A stretch of 64,000 bases of DNA. Source: CAYWVR01 sp964461715 (GTDB taxonomy: Bacteria > Planctomycetota > Phycisphaerae > FEN-1346). The notes below the pieces were generated by a model. The model was not told the DNA's origin. It did not search any database and saw nothing but the letters and a program-made list of their open reading frames with translations. Location of the stretch: positions 1 to 64,000 of the forward strand of contig CAYWVR010000001.1 in NCBI GenBank assembly GCA_964461715.1, written 5' to 3'. Both the position numbers and the translations under genes were made by a program. This document shows positions 1 to 8,347 of this stretch, piece after piece. Positions within the stretch are counted from its first letter, which is position 1; every line of letters starts with the position of its first letter.

Positions 1-2
1 CG

Positions 3-1289
3 AAGCTGCGGCGCCTGGCCGTCGAGAGCGGGGTGGACGTCGTGTTCGTCGAGATTGGCGGCACGGCCGGCGACTTCGAGAACGCCTACTACATCGAGGC
101 CATGCGCGAGCTGGCCTACGAGGAAGGGCCGCACAACGTGCTCTTCGTGGCCCTGACGTTCATCCTCGAGCCGAGCATCCTGGGCGAGCAGAAGTCCAAG
201 GCCGCCCAGCTCGGCATCAAACGGCTCCAGGAGATGGGCATCCAGCCCGGCATCATCGCTTGCCGCGCCGCCAATCCCGTCACCGACAAGGTTCGCCAGA
301 AAATCTCCATCTATACGAGCGTGCCCATGTCGCGGGTCTACTCGATGCACGACGAGCCGTCGATCTACCTCATCCCGACGCGGATGCGGCGGGAGCAGGT
401 GGACCGGCAGGTCGTGCACCTGTTGGACCTGATCGACCGGGTCGAGCCCTCCCGCGAGCAGTCGGCCATCGCGGCGTGGGAGCACTTCTCCCGCCGCATC
501 CGAAAGCCTCGACACAGCTGCACGATCGCCGTCACGGGCAAGTACACCGCTCTCCGCGACTCCTACGCCAGCCTCATCAAGGCCCTGGAGCACGCCGGGG
601 CGGCCCTCCATGCCCACGTCGATTGCCGATGGATCGATACGACCAGGCTGGGCGAGGACGACGCCGCCGAGGCCCTCGCCGACGTCGACGGCATGATTGT
701 GCCGGGTGGGTTCGGGACGCGCGGCACGGAGGGGAAGATCGCGTGCATCCAGTACGCCCGCGAGCACGTCCTGCCGTACCTGGGTCTGTGCTACGGGTTC
801 CAGATGGCCGTCATCGAGTTCGCCCGGAACGTGTGCGGCCTGGACGGGGCCCACTCGACCGAGATTGACCCCAAAGCCGCCCACCCTGTCATCGACCTCT
901 TGCCTGAGCAGCTCCAGGTCGACGAACTGGGGGCTACGATGCGCCTGGGCGGCAAGGACGTCGAGATCCGCCCGGACACGCTCGCGCGGCGGATGTTCGA
1001 CGGGGCGGCGACGGCGAGGCTCCGGTTCCGCCACCGCTACGAAGTGAACCCCAAGTACATCGAGCGGCTCGAGGCGGGCGGCCTGGTCTTTTCCGGAAAG
1101 GCCCCGGGGCAGCCTATCATGCAAGTCCTGGAGCTGCCCGGCCACCCGTACTTTGTGGCCACCCAATCGCACCCGGAGTTCACGAGCCGACCGCTGCGGC
1201 CCAGCCCGTTCTACCTGGGCCTCGTGGCCGCGGCCCTGGGACATGGCGCCGTCGGACCCGTGCCGCAGCCGGGACGGGCGGTGACGTAA
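3..1289 (+). CDS. pyrG: CTP synthase, 5' end outside window
   Basis: Makes CTP from UTP, ATP and glutamine in the cytoplasm. About 428 residues are present, against roughly 540 for the family, so about 110 N-terminal residues lie before the window. The open frame runs to the edge with no start needed. Visible are the GGTAGD segment of the synthetase half and a class I glutamine amidotransferase half with nucleophile Cys at 789-791 (GLCYGFQ) and the His/Glu pair at 1170-1178 (SHPEF). The usual UTP-binding KTKPTQ motif reads KSKAAQ (192-209), which is divergent. The family call is firm. Confidence 0.95.
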   Translation, partial: KLRRLAVESGVDVVFVEIGGTAGDFENAYYIEAMRELAYEEGPHNVLFVALTFILEPSILGEQKSKAAQLGIKRLQEMGIQPGIIACRAANPVTDKVRQKISIYTSVPMSRVYSMHDEPSIYLIPTRMRREQVDRQVVHLLDLIDRVEPSREQSAIAAWEHFSRRIRKPRHSCTIAVTGKYTALRDSYASLIKALEHAGAALHAHVDCRWIDTTRLGEDDAAEALADVDGMIVPGGFGTRGTEGKIACIQYAREHVLPYLGLCYGFQMAVIEFARNVCGLDGAHSTEIDPKAAHPVIDLLPEQLQVDELGATMRLGGKDVEIRPDTLARRMFDGAATARLRFRHRYEVNPKYIERLEAGGLVFSGKAPGQPIMQVLELPGHPYFVATQSHPEFTSRPLRPSPFYLGLVAAALGHGAVGPVPQPGRAVT

Positions 1290-1311
1290 GGAAGATTGCC
1301 TATGTTTGCGA

Positions 1312-1331
1312 GGCGGGTCTGCCGACCCGCC
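1312..1331 (+). terminator. Hairpin after pyrG
   Basis: A perfect 8-bp stem (GGCGGGTC / GACCCGCC) closes a TGCC tetraloop 23 bases after the pyrG stop and 30 bases before the next start. There is no T-run, so it may be a processing or attenuating hairpin rather than an intrinsic terminator. Confidence 0.45.
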
Positions 1332-1361
1332 GCGGTTCGACAGAGACAAGGACCACCGACC

Positions 1362-1784
1362 ATGCCCGACACGCCCACACCCGGCGAAGCTCCCGAGCAA
1401 CGGGACCAGGACGAGTCCAAGCCCGGCGCCCGGCCCCGCTCCGACGCCGACTGGAAGGCCGAGGCCCGGGTCGAGAAGGAACGCCTCGCCCGCGAGGCCG
1501 GCGACGCCGCGGCGAAGGCCAAGGCCCGTCCCCGCGAGGTTCCGCCGGCCGGCTTCGCGGGCCTCGTGCACAGTCTGGCCGCCCGGGCCATGATGTTCCT
1601 CTCCGACCGCACCCATCCCGAGACCGGCGAATCGCTCCAGGACCTCGAGCTCGCCAAGCACACGATCGACCTGCTGGCCGTCCTCGAGGAGAAGACGCGC
1701 GGCAACCTGGACGAGGAGGAGCGGCGACTCCTGGACGGCGTACTATATGAGCTTCGCATGGCATACGTCTCGGCCGCGTCTTAG
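1362..1784 (+). CDS. DUF1844 family protein
   Basis: A 140-residue cytosolic protein. The first 60 residues are charged and low complexity. The rest matches the DUF1844 pattern: a hydrophobic helix (GLVHSLAARAMMFL), then AKHTIDLLAVLEEKTRGNL and a C-terminal YELR motif. The ATG at 1362 is preferred over the upstream in-frame codon at 1296 because the intervening residues cross the hairpin and look unlike protein. Function is unknown. It sits 72 bases after pyrG and 32 bases before the protease gene. Confidence 0.8.
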   Translation: MPDTPTPGEAPEQRDQDESKPGARPRSDADWKAEARVEKERLAREAGDAAAKAKARPREVPPAGFAGLVHSLAARAMMFLSDRTHPETGESLQDLELAKHTIDLLAVLEEKTRGNLDEEERRLLDGVLYELRMAYVSAAS

Positions 1785-1816
1785 AATCGAAGACGCACCA
1801 AGCACGGAGGTGGGCC

Positions 1817-2644
1817 ATGACACGCAAGACCAGGCTTGCCCTTGCGGGCGCGTTGTTCCTTGCCCTGGCCGCCGGGCCGGGATGCCAGACGAACGCCCTG
1901 ACGGGCGAGCGCCAGGCCAACTTCCTCTCATGGGAGCAGCAGATCGAGCTCGGCCAGGAGACCGCGCCCGAGCTCGAGAAGGAGTTTGGCGGACGCCTCG
2001 ACAACCTCGCCGTCCAGGCCTATGTCCGGAACGTCGGCCGGCGCGTGGCCCGGGCGGCTCGCCACCCCGAGCTGCCCGAGATTCCCTTCGAGTTCAATGT
2101 CCTGGCGAGCGACGTCGTCAACGCTTTCGCCCTGCCGGGCGGGCCCGTCTACATCACGCGGGGCATGCTCGAGAAGATGGACAGCGAGGGCGAGTTGGCC
2201 GCCGTCCTCGGCCACGAATGCGCCCACGTTACCCTCCAGCACTCGGCCACGATGATCACGCGGCAGATGGGCCTCCAGGCGGTGGTGGCGGTCATCGGCG
2301 TCGTCGGCGGGGAGGGGCGCGGCGGGCAGGCCGCCGAGGGGCTCGCCAAGGTCGTCTCCAACCTCATCGGACTTAAGTACAATCGAAACATGGAGAGCCA
2401 GGCCGACAAGTGGGGGCTCGATTACCTCGTCGCCGCCGGCTACGACCCCGGGCAGATGGTCGGGCTCCTCCAGATCTTCGTAACCATGGAGGAGGGCGGC
2501 CGCGCGCCCGAGCTCCTTGCCACCCATCCCAACCCCGACAACCGCGTCGGCGCCGTCGAGGCCCTCATCCAGCAGAAATACCCAAGGCGCACCGGCCGCG
2601 TGGCCGATGCCGAGTACAAACGGGAGGTCCTCGACCGGCTCTGA
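1817..2644 (+). CDS. M48-family zinc metalloprotease, lipoprotein
   Basis: 275 residues with a signal peptide ending in a lipobox-like Cys23 (AGPGC), so probably membrane-anchored in the periplasm. The zinc site is complete: HECAH at 133-137 and a downstream Glu193 in ESQAD. An ALPGG(P) strand precedes the helix, as in the M48/BepA-LoiP group, which degrades or quality-controls envelope proteins. Start ATG has GGAGG upstream. It is followed after 36 bases by another exported lipoprotein gene. Confidence 0.88.
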   Translation: MTRKTRLALAGALFLALAAGPGCQTNALTGERQANFLSWEQQIELGQETAPELEKEFGGRLDNLAVQAYVRNVGRRVARAARHPELPEIPFEFNVLASDVVNAFALPGGPVYITRGMLEKMDSEGELAAVLGHECAHVTLQHSATMITRQMGLQAVVAVIGVVGGEGRGGQAAEGLAKVVSNLIGLKYNRNMESQADKWGLDYLVAAGYDPGQMVGLLQIFVTMEEGGRAPELLATHPNPDNRVGAVEALIQQKYPRRTGRVADAEYKREVLDRL

Positions 2645-2680
2645 CCGGTCCCGGACCCTCCCAAGCGCGAAAGGATAGGC

Positions 2681-3643
2681 ATGCGAAAGGCCTCGATCTG
2701 GATCCTCGTGCTGGCGGCGACGGCGGCGGGGTGCGGCGGGCGCGCCGCGCTGGAGCGGCGGGTCGACGCCACCTTGGTGCAGCTTGAGACGGCCCGGGCC
2801 TCCGCTTCGCCCGTCCAGGAAGGGCCGCCGGCCCCGCCGGGCATGAGCATCTATCTTGCGCCCTTGGAGGAGGGCGAAACGGACGTCCCGGTCGAAGCGG
2901 CCGGAACCGCGGGGGAGACGACGCCCCGGGCGGATCGTCCCTTTGCCGACTTGTCCTTCGGCGAGATCGTCAAGCGCGACCTGAAGGCTACCCCCGCCGC
3001 CCTCTGCCGCGGGGCCAAGCACTCCTTCGCCAAGCCCGAGAACCTCCTCGTCCTCGGCCTGGCCTTCGGCGCCGACCGCATCGTCCGCCACAACCTCGAC
3101 GACGACGTTCGCGAGCACCTCCGCGACAACGACACGAGCCTCGCCGAGACCGACGACTTCGGCACCATCATCGGCAACCCCGCGCTGCACTTCGGGATCG
3201 CCGGGGCGTGGTACCTGGCCGCCGTCAAGCAGCGCGACGAGGCCCAGCATGGAAAGGCCGCCGTCATGATCGAGGCCCTCGCGGTCAACGGCCTCGCGAC
3301 GATGCTCTTGAAGGTGGGCATGGACGACAAGACCCCCAACGACGAGAGCTTCGGCTGGCCGTCGGGGCACACGTCCTCGAGCGTGTGCTTCGCGGCGGTG
3401 ATGCACGAGTACTACGGCTGGAAGGCCGCCCTCCCGCTCTACGCCCTGGCGGGCTACTCCGCCGCCACCCGCCTCGAGGACCGCGAGCACGACCTCTCGG
3501 ACGTCGTCTTCGGGGCCGCCCTCGGGTGGGTCGTCGGCCACAGCGTCGTGCGAGGCGAGCTGCCCGAGGTGGCGGGCTTCACCGTCCTTCCCTACGCGAG
3601 CCCCGACGGCGGCGGGGGCCTCCTCTTCGCCCGGCAATGGTAA
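2681..3643 (+). CDS. PAP2-superfamily phosphatase lipoprotein
   Basis: 320 residues. The N-terminal signal ends at a Cys (ATAAGC), indicating a lipoprotein. The C-terminal half carries the PAP2 signatures PSGHTSSS (near residues 227-234) and TR-x5-H-x3-D (near 263-272); the first KxxxxxxRP motif is weak or replaced. PAP2 enzymes remove phosphate from lipid phosphates or undecaprenyl pyrophosphate. With few membrane helices visible, this is a secreted-type PAP2 rather than a classic multi-pass enzyme. It is followed after three bases by the RDD gene, so likely co-transcribed. Confidence 0.8.
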   Translation: MRKASIWILVLAATAAGCGGRAALERRVDATLVQLETARASASPVQEGPPAPPGMSIYLAPLEEGETDVPVEAAGTAGETTPRADRPFADLSFGEIVKRDLKATPAALCRGAKHSFAKPENLLVLGLAFGADRIVRHNLDDDVREHLRDNDTSLAETDDFGTIIGNPALHFGIAGAWYLAAVKQRDEAQHGKAAVMIEALAVNGLATMLLKVGMDDKTPNDESFGWPSGHTSSSVCFAAVMHEYYGWKAALPLYALAGYSAATRLEDREHDLSDVVFGAALGWVVGHSVVRGELPEVAGFTVLPYASPDGGGGLLFARQW

Positions 3644-3646
3644 TCC

Positions 3647-5218
3647 ATGCCTCTGAGTTATCGACCTCTGGTGAATCCTGTTCGTCGCGACGCCGCAGGC
3701 GAGCGCTTCCGGCGAGCCGCCTGGCTCCTGGGCGTGCTCGCGCTGCTTTCGGGCTGCGCCGCGCCCACCCCCGACGCCCCCGACGCCGACGGCCCCACGC
3801 TCCTCGCCGCCGGCAACCGCAACAACCTCTTCGTCGGATGGGCTGAAGAGGGCGAGACGGGCGGCGTGCGGCTCTGGGCCCGCGACGCCCTTGGCGTCTG
3901 GCGGCCCCTCGGTCGCGGACCCCGCCGCCCCCGGACCGCGGCCGCCTGGCGCGAGCGGCTCCTCGTTTTCCTGCCCTCGGGGCGATGGGGCCTCTACGGT
4001 CTCGCCCGGCCCACCATCGGCGAGCCGCCCGTTGCCTCCTGGGTCCCCGCGGCGGTCTGCGAGGACGGCCTCGCGCTGGACGCCTTCGGCTGGGACGCCG
4101 CCGGCACGCCCGTCTACGCCCGCCGCACCGGCGAGGCTTGGACCTGGCAGCGCATGGAGACGGACCTGGAGCGCGAGCGGGTCCTCGACCCCGTGGCGGC
4201 ACGGTTCGCAGGCCGACCGTACTTCGTCTGGCGGGTCCGCATCACCGATCCCGTGACCGGCGACGCCCGGTACCAGGTTCGCCTGCTCTATCGCACCGCG
4301 GACGGATCGTGGGAAGGGGGGTCCTCGCGGCTTCGCGTCGCCTCCCCGCCGCGCCTCGCCTCGACGTCCGAGGAGATGCTCTGCCTCTACCGCGGTGAGG
4401 GCGCCGACGGCGCCGAGGGGCGCTGGGCCGTGGCCGCCTACGCCACCGCCGACGAGGACTTTCATGAGGTCGGCCGCCTCCAGGGCGCCGGGCTCGAAGG
4501 CCCTCTGACGCTCGCGCGGCAAGGCCCGCGCTTCGTTCTCGTCGCCGTCCGCGAGGGCGTGCCGCACGTCGCCCCGCTCGACCTTGAGGACGACGGCGTC
4601 CGGGTCGGGGAGTTCGAGCCCGCGGGCCAAGTGCGGCGGCCGTCCGGCGGGACGTTGAGCGACTTGGCGCTGCTGGCCCTCGTGATGGTCGGCTTCCTTC
4701 TGCTGCTGATGTGGCACGCGCGGCTCGTGGCGCGGCGGGGCGGGGGCGAGACCGTGGACCGCGGGCTCGTGACGGCGCCGCTCCCCCGACGGGCGATCGC
4801 CGTGGCCACGGACTACACCCTCGTGGCGGCCGTGGCGGCGCCGATCCTGATGGCCCTCTTTCCCGATCTGGCCGACCGCCTGCCCCGCTGGTTCCAGGGC
4901 GAGGTCGACACGACCGAGTTCCTCGCGATCCTGGCCGTCGAGATCGGTCAACTCACCTACTTCACCGTCGCCGAAGCCGTCGCCGGGCGGACCCTCGGCA
5001 AGGCGGTGATGGGCTTGGAGGTGCGGCACGAGTCGGGGCGGCGGCTGCTGTGGCGCCAGGCGATCCTGCGGAACGTCGCCCGGGTTGTCGACGAGCTGCC
5101 CATCCTCTACTTCGTCGGGCTTATCTCCATTCTCGTCGGGCCGCGTCCGCAACGGATCGGCGACCGGCTCGCCCACACGCTGGTGGTCGTTCGGGTGCCG
5201 CGTCCCCACCCGGAGTGA
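3647..5218 (+). CDS. Large exported domain fused to an RDD membrane domain
   Basis: 523 residues. A hydrophobic segment near residues 24-37 ends in LLSGC, resembling a lipobox. Residues about 45-330 form a probable extracytoplasmic beta-rich domain with no family I recognise. A transmembrane helix lies near 337-356, and the last 150 residues are an RDD domain with its paired helices and the typical AGRTLGKAVMGL and RIGDRLAHT segments. RDD proteins are poorly understood membrane proteins, some linked to ion transport. The combination is unusual. Starts three bases after the PAP2 stop. Confidence 0.75.
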   Translation: MPLSYRPLVNPVRRDAAGERFRRAAWLLGVLALLSGCAAPTPDAPDADGPTLLAAGNRNNLFVGWAEEGETGGVRLWARDALGVWRPLGRGPRRPRTAAAWRERLLVFLPSGRWGLYGLARPTIGEPPVASWVPAAVCEDGLALDAFGWDAAGTPVYARRTGEAWTWQRMETDLERERVLDPVAARFAGRPYFVWRVRITDPVTGDARYQVRLLYRTADGSWEGGSSRLRVASPPRLASTSEEMLCLYRGEGADGAEGRWAVAAYATADEDFHEVGRLQGAGLEGPLTLARQGPRFVLVAVREGVPHVAPLDLEDDGVRVGEFEPAGQVRRPSGGTLSDLALLALVMVGFLLLLMWHARLVARRGGGETVDRGLVTAPLPRRAIAVATDYTLVAAVAAPILMALFPDLADRLPRWFQGEVDTTEFLAILAVEIGQLTYFTVAEAVAGRTLGKAVMGLEVRHESGRRLLWRQAILRNVARVVDELPILYFVGLISILVGPRPQRIGDRLAHTLVVVRVPRPHPE

Positions 5219-5251
5219 GGCGCCGCCCCTGTTGCGCCCCACCGGCGCCCT

Positions 5252-5279
5252 AAAATCTCCCACCCATAGAAGATTTTTT
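5252..5279 (+). terminator. Weak intrinsic terminator before dcw cluster
   Basis: AAAATCT (5252-5258) can pair with AGATTTT (5271-5277), with the T-run continuing to 5279. It lies 34 bases after the RDD gene stop and before the mraZ promoter. The stem is AT-rich and the loop 12 bases, so efficiency is doubtful. Confidence 0.4.
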
Positions 5280-5426
5280 CACGCGCGAGCCGGCCTTTTC
5301 GATGCTCCCCCTCGGTCGACTAGCCCTTGGGGTCTTCTGCGCGCGGAGCCACAATATCTTGGACTCCATCCATTCACTGCGGAGGCCGGGAATCCGCGTC
5401 TTTCCGGTTGCCGAGGGGGTTTTCTG

Positions 5427-5454
5427 TTGACAGGTGGGAGAGAGAGGGTAGAGT
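5427..5454 (+). promoter_or_regulatory. Sigma70-type promoter of the dcw cluster
   Basis: A perfect -35 TTGACA (5427-5432) is followed after 16 bases by TAGAGT (5449-5454), 4/6 to TATAAT. Predicted transcription starts near 5461, giving a leader of about 58 bases to mraZ. The 250 bases before it hold no gene. Confidence 0.65.
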
Positions 5455-5470
5455 AGGGGGTAGAAGTGGG
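5434..5470 (+). promoter_or_regulatory. Probable MraZ operator, phased GGG repeats
   Basis: TGGG (5435), AGGG (5445), AGGG (5455) and TGGG (5467) recur about every 10 bases across the spacer, -10 and start site of the mraZ promoter. Known MraZ operators upstream of mraZ are direct repeats with a TGGG core and 10-bp period, so this is most simply autoregulation of the cluster by MraZ. The placement is seen; binding is inferred. Confidence 0.6.
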
Positions 5471-5519
5471 ACGATAAGCGGTAAGTAGAGTTGCCATGTA
5501 GGGCATTGTGGGGCACCTC

Positions 5520-6035
5520 ATGGGCTGTCACGAGCCGTTCACAGGCGAGTTTTTCCACGCCATTGACACGAAGTCGCGGCTCACCATCCCCGCCAAGCTT
5601 CGCGACGCCATCCGCCCCCGGGAACAGACGGCCGCTTTCTACGCCGTCGCCGAGTACGACCGGGCCCTGTGCCTCTACACGCCGCAGGAGTACCGCGAGC
5701 GGGCCCCGCAGTTCGGCCCGAGCGACCTGGCCGACGAGGACGTCCGGAATTTCCAGAGACTCTACTTTGCTATGAGTGAATACCTCGAAGTCGATCGGCT
5801 CGGGCGCGTGCTGTTGCCCGAGCGCCTGCTGGCCCGGTGCGGCATCACGAAGAACGTGGCCATCATCGGGGCCGCCGACCACATCGAGGTCTGGGACGAG
5901 ACGCGGTGGCGGGAGTGGGTCGAGAAGCTATTCCCCAGCCGCGACCAGTTGGCCGTCCGCGTCGCGGGACGCGCGGCGGCGCGGCCGGAAGCGCCGGCCC
6001 CCGACGAGGCCGCCGCCCCCGAGGCCGCACCCTAG
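5520..6035 (+). CDS. mraZ: Transcriptional regulator MraZ
   Basis: 171 residues with two SpoVT/AbrB-like MraZ domains: the first begins FTGEFFHAIDTKSRLTIPAKLR, the second has the DRLGRVLLPERLL repeat. MraZ represses the division/cell-wall cluster by binding repeats upstream of its own gene. The ATG at 5520 is preferred; a GTG four codons earlier (5508) is also possible. The C-terminus carries a short Ala/Pro-rich tail beyond the conserved fold. First gene of the dcw cluster. Confidence 0.92.
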   Translation: MGCHEPFTGEFFHAIDTKSRLTIPAKLRDAIRPREQTAAFYAVAEYDRALCLYTPQEYRERAPQFGPSDLADEDVRNFQRLYFAMSEYLEVDRLGRVLLPERLLARCGITKNVAIIGAADHIEVWDETRWREWVEKLFPSRDQLAVRVAGRAAARPEAPAPDEAAAPEAAP

Positions 6036-6231
6036 CCCCCTTGGGGGTCGTCCGGGTGGGCGCGAGCCCGCTCGGGCGGCCCTTTACAAATAGACGCCCC
6101 GCCCTCGGGGGAGCGGGCGGGCGAGACGCATCGGTCACATCCGTTGGTACGGGTCGGACGTGGGAAGGTCGGCCGGCGCAGGACACGCCCCGTGGGGACG
6201 CCCGGTCGCGAGACAAGGGGAGGAGATTGCC
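6036..6231 (+). other. GC-rich spacer between mraZ and the next ORF
   Basis: 196 bases without a convincing gene. It contains several short hairpins: CCCCCTTGGGGG just after the mraZ stop, GCCCG/CGGGC near 6065-6076, and CCCGCCC (6098-6104) with GGGCGGG (6115-6121). One copy of the 11-mer CGTGGGGACGC lies at 6191-6201. Attenuator, processing site or small RNA are all possible; nothing is decisive. Confidence 0.4.
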
Positions 6232-6471
6232 GTGGATCGCACGACTTCGCCGCAGGAACACGATCTGGTACGCTCGGCTTTGCGCGCCCCGGAGGCCGAC
6301 GCCTACCTCTCGGCCGACGCCCTCCACCGCGCCGTCCGCAACCTCGAGACCCGCCTCGCCGGGGTCCAGGCGCGCGGCGGGGCGTACGGCGCCGTCGAGC
6401 TCTCCAGCGACGTCCGCGACCTGCTCGTTCGCCTGGAGGCGGGCGCGGCCCTGAGCGGAACCGTGCATTAA
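6232..6471 (+). CDS. Small hypothetical protein in dcw cluster
   Basis: 79 residues from a GTG at 6232 preceded by AGGGGAGGAG. The sequence is hydrophilic and helical, with a central segment (HRAVRNLETRLAGVQ) that could form a short coiled coil and a C-terminal helix SDVRDLLVRLEAG. No family recognised. It lies between mraZ and rsmH, 19 bases before the latter. Codon use and the clear ribosome site favour a real gene, but it could be lineage-specific. Confidence 0.55.
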   Translation: MDRTTSPQEHDLVRSALRAPEADAYLSADALHRAVRNLETRLAGVQARGGAYGAVELSSDVRDLLVRLEAGAALSGTVH

Positions 6472-6490
6472 GTCCCGAGGGCCGACCCCC

Positions 6491-7396
6491 GTGGACCCTG
6501 ATCCCGGCCACGTGCCGGTCATGCTCGAAGAGGTGCTCGAGCACCTGCGGCCCCGTCCGGGCGACGTCGTGCTGGACGGGACGGCCGGCGGGGGAGGCCA
6601 TGCGGCGGCCCTGATCGAGCGGATCCGGCCGGGAGGCCGGCTTCTGCTCCTGGACCGCGATGACGAGGCCCTGGCGCGGCTGAACGCCCGATTCGGACGC
6701 GCCGACGACGTATCGATTCAACACGCCAACTTCTGCGATTTCCGTGAGGCGATGGACGAGGCCGGCCTGGACCGCCTGGACGCGGCCCTGTTGGACCTGG
6801 GGCTCTCGAGCCCCCAGCTGGCCTCGGACCGGGGTTTCAGCTTCGCCGAGCGGGCCCCGCTGGACATGCGGTTCGACCGCCGCCAGGACCGGACGGCCTC
6901 CGACGTGGTGAATCACTGGCCGGAGCGCGACTTGGCGGACCTGTTCAGCGAGTACGGCGACCAGCCGTTCGCCCGTCGCATTGCCCGGGCCATCGTCGAG
7001 AGGCGGCCGATGCGGTGGACGGACGAGCTGGCCGAGGTTGTCGCGCGGGCCCAGCCGCCCTGGTATCGCCGCAAGAAGCGCGTGCACCCGGCCACCCGGG
7101 TCTTCCAGGCCCTCAGGATGGCCGTCAACGACGAACCGGGGAGCCTGGAGCGCTTCCTGGACCGGATCTTTGAGAACCTAACCGCCGGCGGCCGCGTGGC
7201 GATCATCGCGTTTCACAGCGGCGAGGACCGGGTGGTGAAGGTCGCGTTCCGCGATGCCGCCCGGGCGGGGGAGGTCACCTTGCCCTTCAAGAAACCGTGG
7301 ACGCCGACGCCCGAGGAGACCCGCGCCAACCCGCGCAGCCGAAGCGCCAAGCTGCGGGTGGCCGAGCGCCTCGGACCGGCCGACGGATCTGCATAG
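6491..7396 (+). CDS. rsmH: 16S rRNA (cytosine-1402-N4)-methyltransferase
   Basis: 301 residues from GTG, normal family length. Begins with GHVPVMLEEVLEHL and the SAM-binding motif DGTAGGGGHA; also shows the LLDLGLSSPQLA and MRFDR blocks and AFHSGEDRVVK near the C-terminus. Methylates C1402 of 16S rRNA in the ribosomal P site. Formerly mraW; its place after mraZ is conserved across bacteria. Confidence 0.95.
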   Translation: MDPDPGHVPVMLEEVLEHLRPRPGDVVLDGTAGGGGHAAALIERIRPGGRLLLLDRDDEALARLNARFGRADDVSIQHANFCDFREAMDEAGLDRLDAALLDLGLSSPQLASDRGFSFAERAPLDMRFDRRQDRTASDVVNHWPERDLADLFSEYGDQPFARRIARAIVERRPMRWTDELAEVVARAQPPWYRRKKRVHPATRVFQALRMAVNDEPGSLERFLDRIFENLTAGGRVAIIAFHSGEDRVVKVAFRDAARAGEVTLPFKKPWTPTPEETRANPRSRSAKLRVAERLGPADGSA

Positions 7397-7417
7397 AGCG
7401 GGACACCGCTCGGGGCG

Positions 7418-7470
7418 CGTGGGGACGCGCCGCGGGCACCGCCGGGTGTCGAAACGAGACGTGGGGACGC
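7418..7470 (+). repeat. Two copies of an 11-bp intergenic repeat
   Basis: CGTGGGGACGC occurs at 7418-7428 and again at 7460-7470 in the 99-base gap between rsmH and the LysM gene. A third identical copy is at 6191-6201 in the mraZ-rsmH gap. The TGGGG core resembles the MraZ-type repeats upstream of mraZ, so extra MraZ sites are one explanation; another is a conserved RNA hairpin element (CG..CG ends). Confidence 0.5.
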
Positions 7471-7495
7471 AGCAGGAAGCAGTGGGGGATGTCAC

Positions 7496-8347
7496 GTGGG
7501 GCCTGAGACGAAAGTCGGATTGACCGTTGGGGTGATCTTCATCTTCCTTTTCGGCGCGATCCTCTGCGTTCGCGCCAGCACGCAGGTCGAGCATGCCGAT
7601 TTCCTGGCCGATTCGAGCGGCGACCTCCAGCGGATCGCCTTCGGTCGCATTCGGTCCGGCGGGGCCGGCGACCGGGCGGCCGCCCTCGAAATCCCGACTT
7701 CGGCCGACGCCGGACCCGGCGAGGTAAAGCTCGTCCAGACCGAGACGCGCGAGCCCGAGCCGGCCGGCGGCCGCGTCGCGCCGGTGGCCGAGGAGACCCG
7801 CGCGCCCGCGCCGCCCAAAACGGAGCCCGCCGCGGCGCGCACGTACGTCGTCCGCGCCCGCGACACGCTGACGGTCATCGCGCGGCGGTTCTACGGGGCG
7901 GAGGGCGGCCGGCTCTGGCGCCGCATCTGGGAAGCCAACCGCGACCGTCTCGATGACCCGAACACGCTGGTCGTCGGCCAGAAGCTGGTGATCCCGGGCC
8001 TCCGCACGGCGCCGCCGGAGCCGGAGCGTTCGGCGCCCGCGCCGCGGCCGGGCCCCGCGCGCGACGGGGTCCGGACCGTCACGGCCGACGAGCTCGAGAA
8101 GATGCTGGGCGCCCGGACGGACCTCGTCGAAGCCCGCCGCCCGGGACCCGAGACGTACACTGTCGGCAAGGGCGAGACGTTCTACAGCATCGCCATGCAC
8201 CTCTACGGCGACCCGAAGTCGGCCCGGCTGCTGGAGCTCAGGAACCGTCACCTGGTGCCGGATGCCCGCCACCTCAAGGTGGGCCAGCGGATTCTGCTGC
8301 TGGAGGGCCTGGAGGCGGCCCCCGGCGAAAGGACGGCGATGCGATGA
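7496..8347 (+). CDS. Membrane-anchored protein with two LysM domains
   Basis: 283 residues from GTG: one N-terminal transmembrane helix (about 8-25), a Pro/Ala-rich linker, LysM 1 at about 117-167 (YVVRARDTLTVIARRFYG) and LysM 2 at about 220-269 (YTVGKGETFYSIAMHLYG). LysM binds the glycan backbone of peptidoglycan. The topology places both LysM domains in the periplasm. It occupies the position where ftsL usually lies after rsmH, and overlaps the next gene by ATGA. Confidence 0.8.
   Translation: MGPETKVGLTVGVIFIFLFGAILCVRASTQVEHADFLADSSGDLQRIAFGRIRSGGAGDRAAALEIPTSADAGPGEVKLVQTETREPEPAGGRVAPVAEETRAPAPPKTEPAAARTYVVRARDTLTVIARRFYGAEGGRLWRRIWEANRDRLDDPNTLVVGQKLVIPGLRTAPPEPERSAPAPRPGPARDGVRTVTADELEKMLGARTDLVEARRPGPETYTVGKGETFYSIAMHLYGDPKSARLLELRNRHLVPDARHLKVGQRILLLEGLEAAPGERTAMR

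Noticed and set aside
1928..5263. Open frame of 1111 codons on the minus strand
   Set aside because: It runs antisense to four clear genes (protease, PAP2, RDD). It is Arg/Gly/Pro-rich without domains; such frames are expected in GC-rich DNA.
6036..6231. RNase P RNA between mraZ and rsmH
   Set aside because: Hairpins are present but none of the conserved P RNA core motifs could be found and the spacer is too short.
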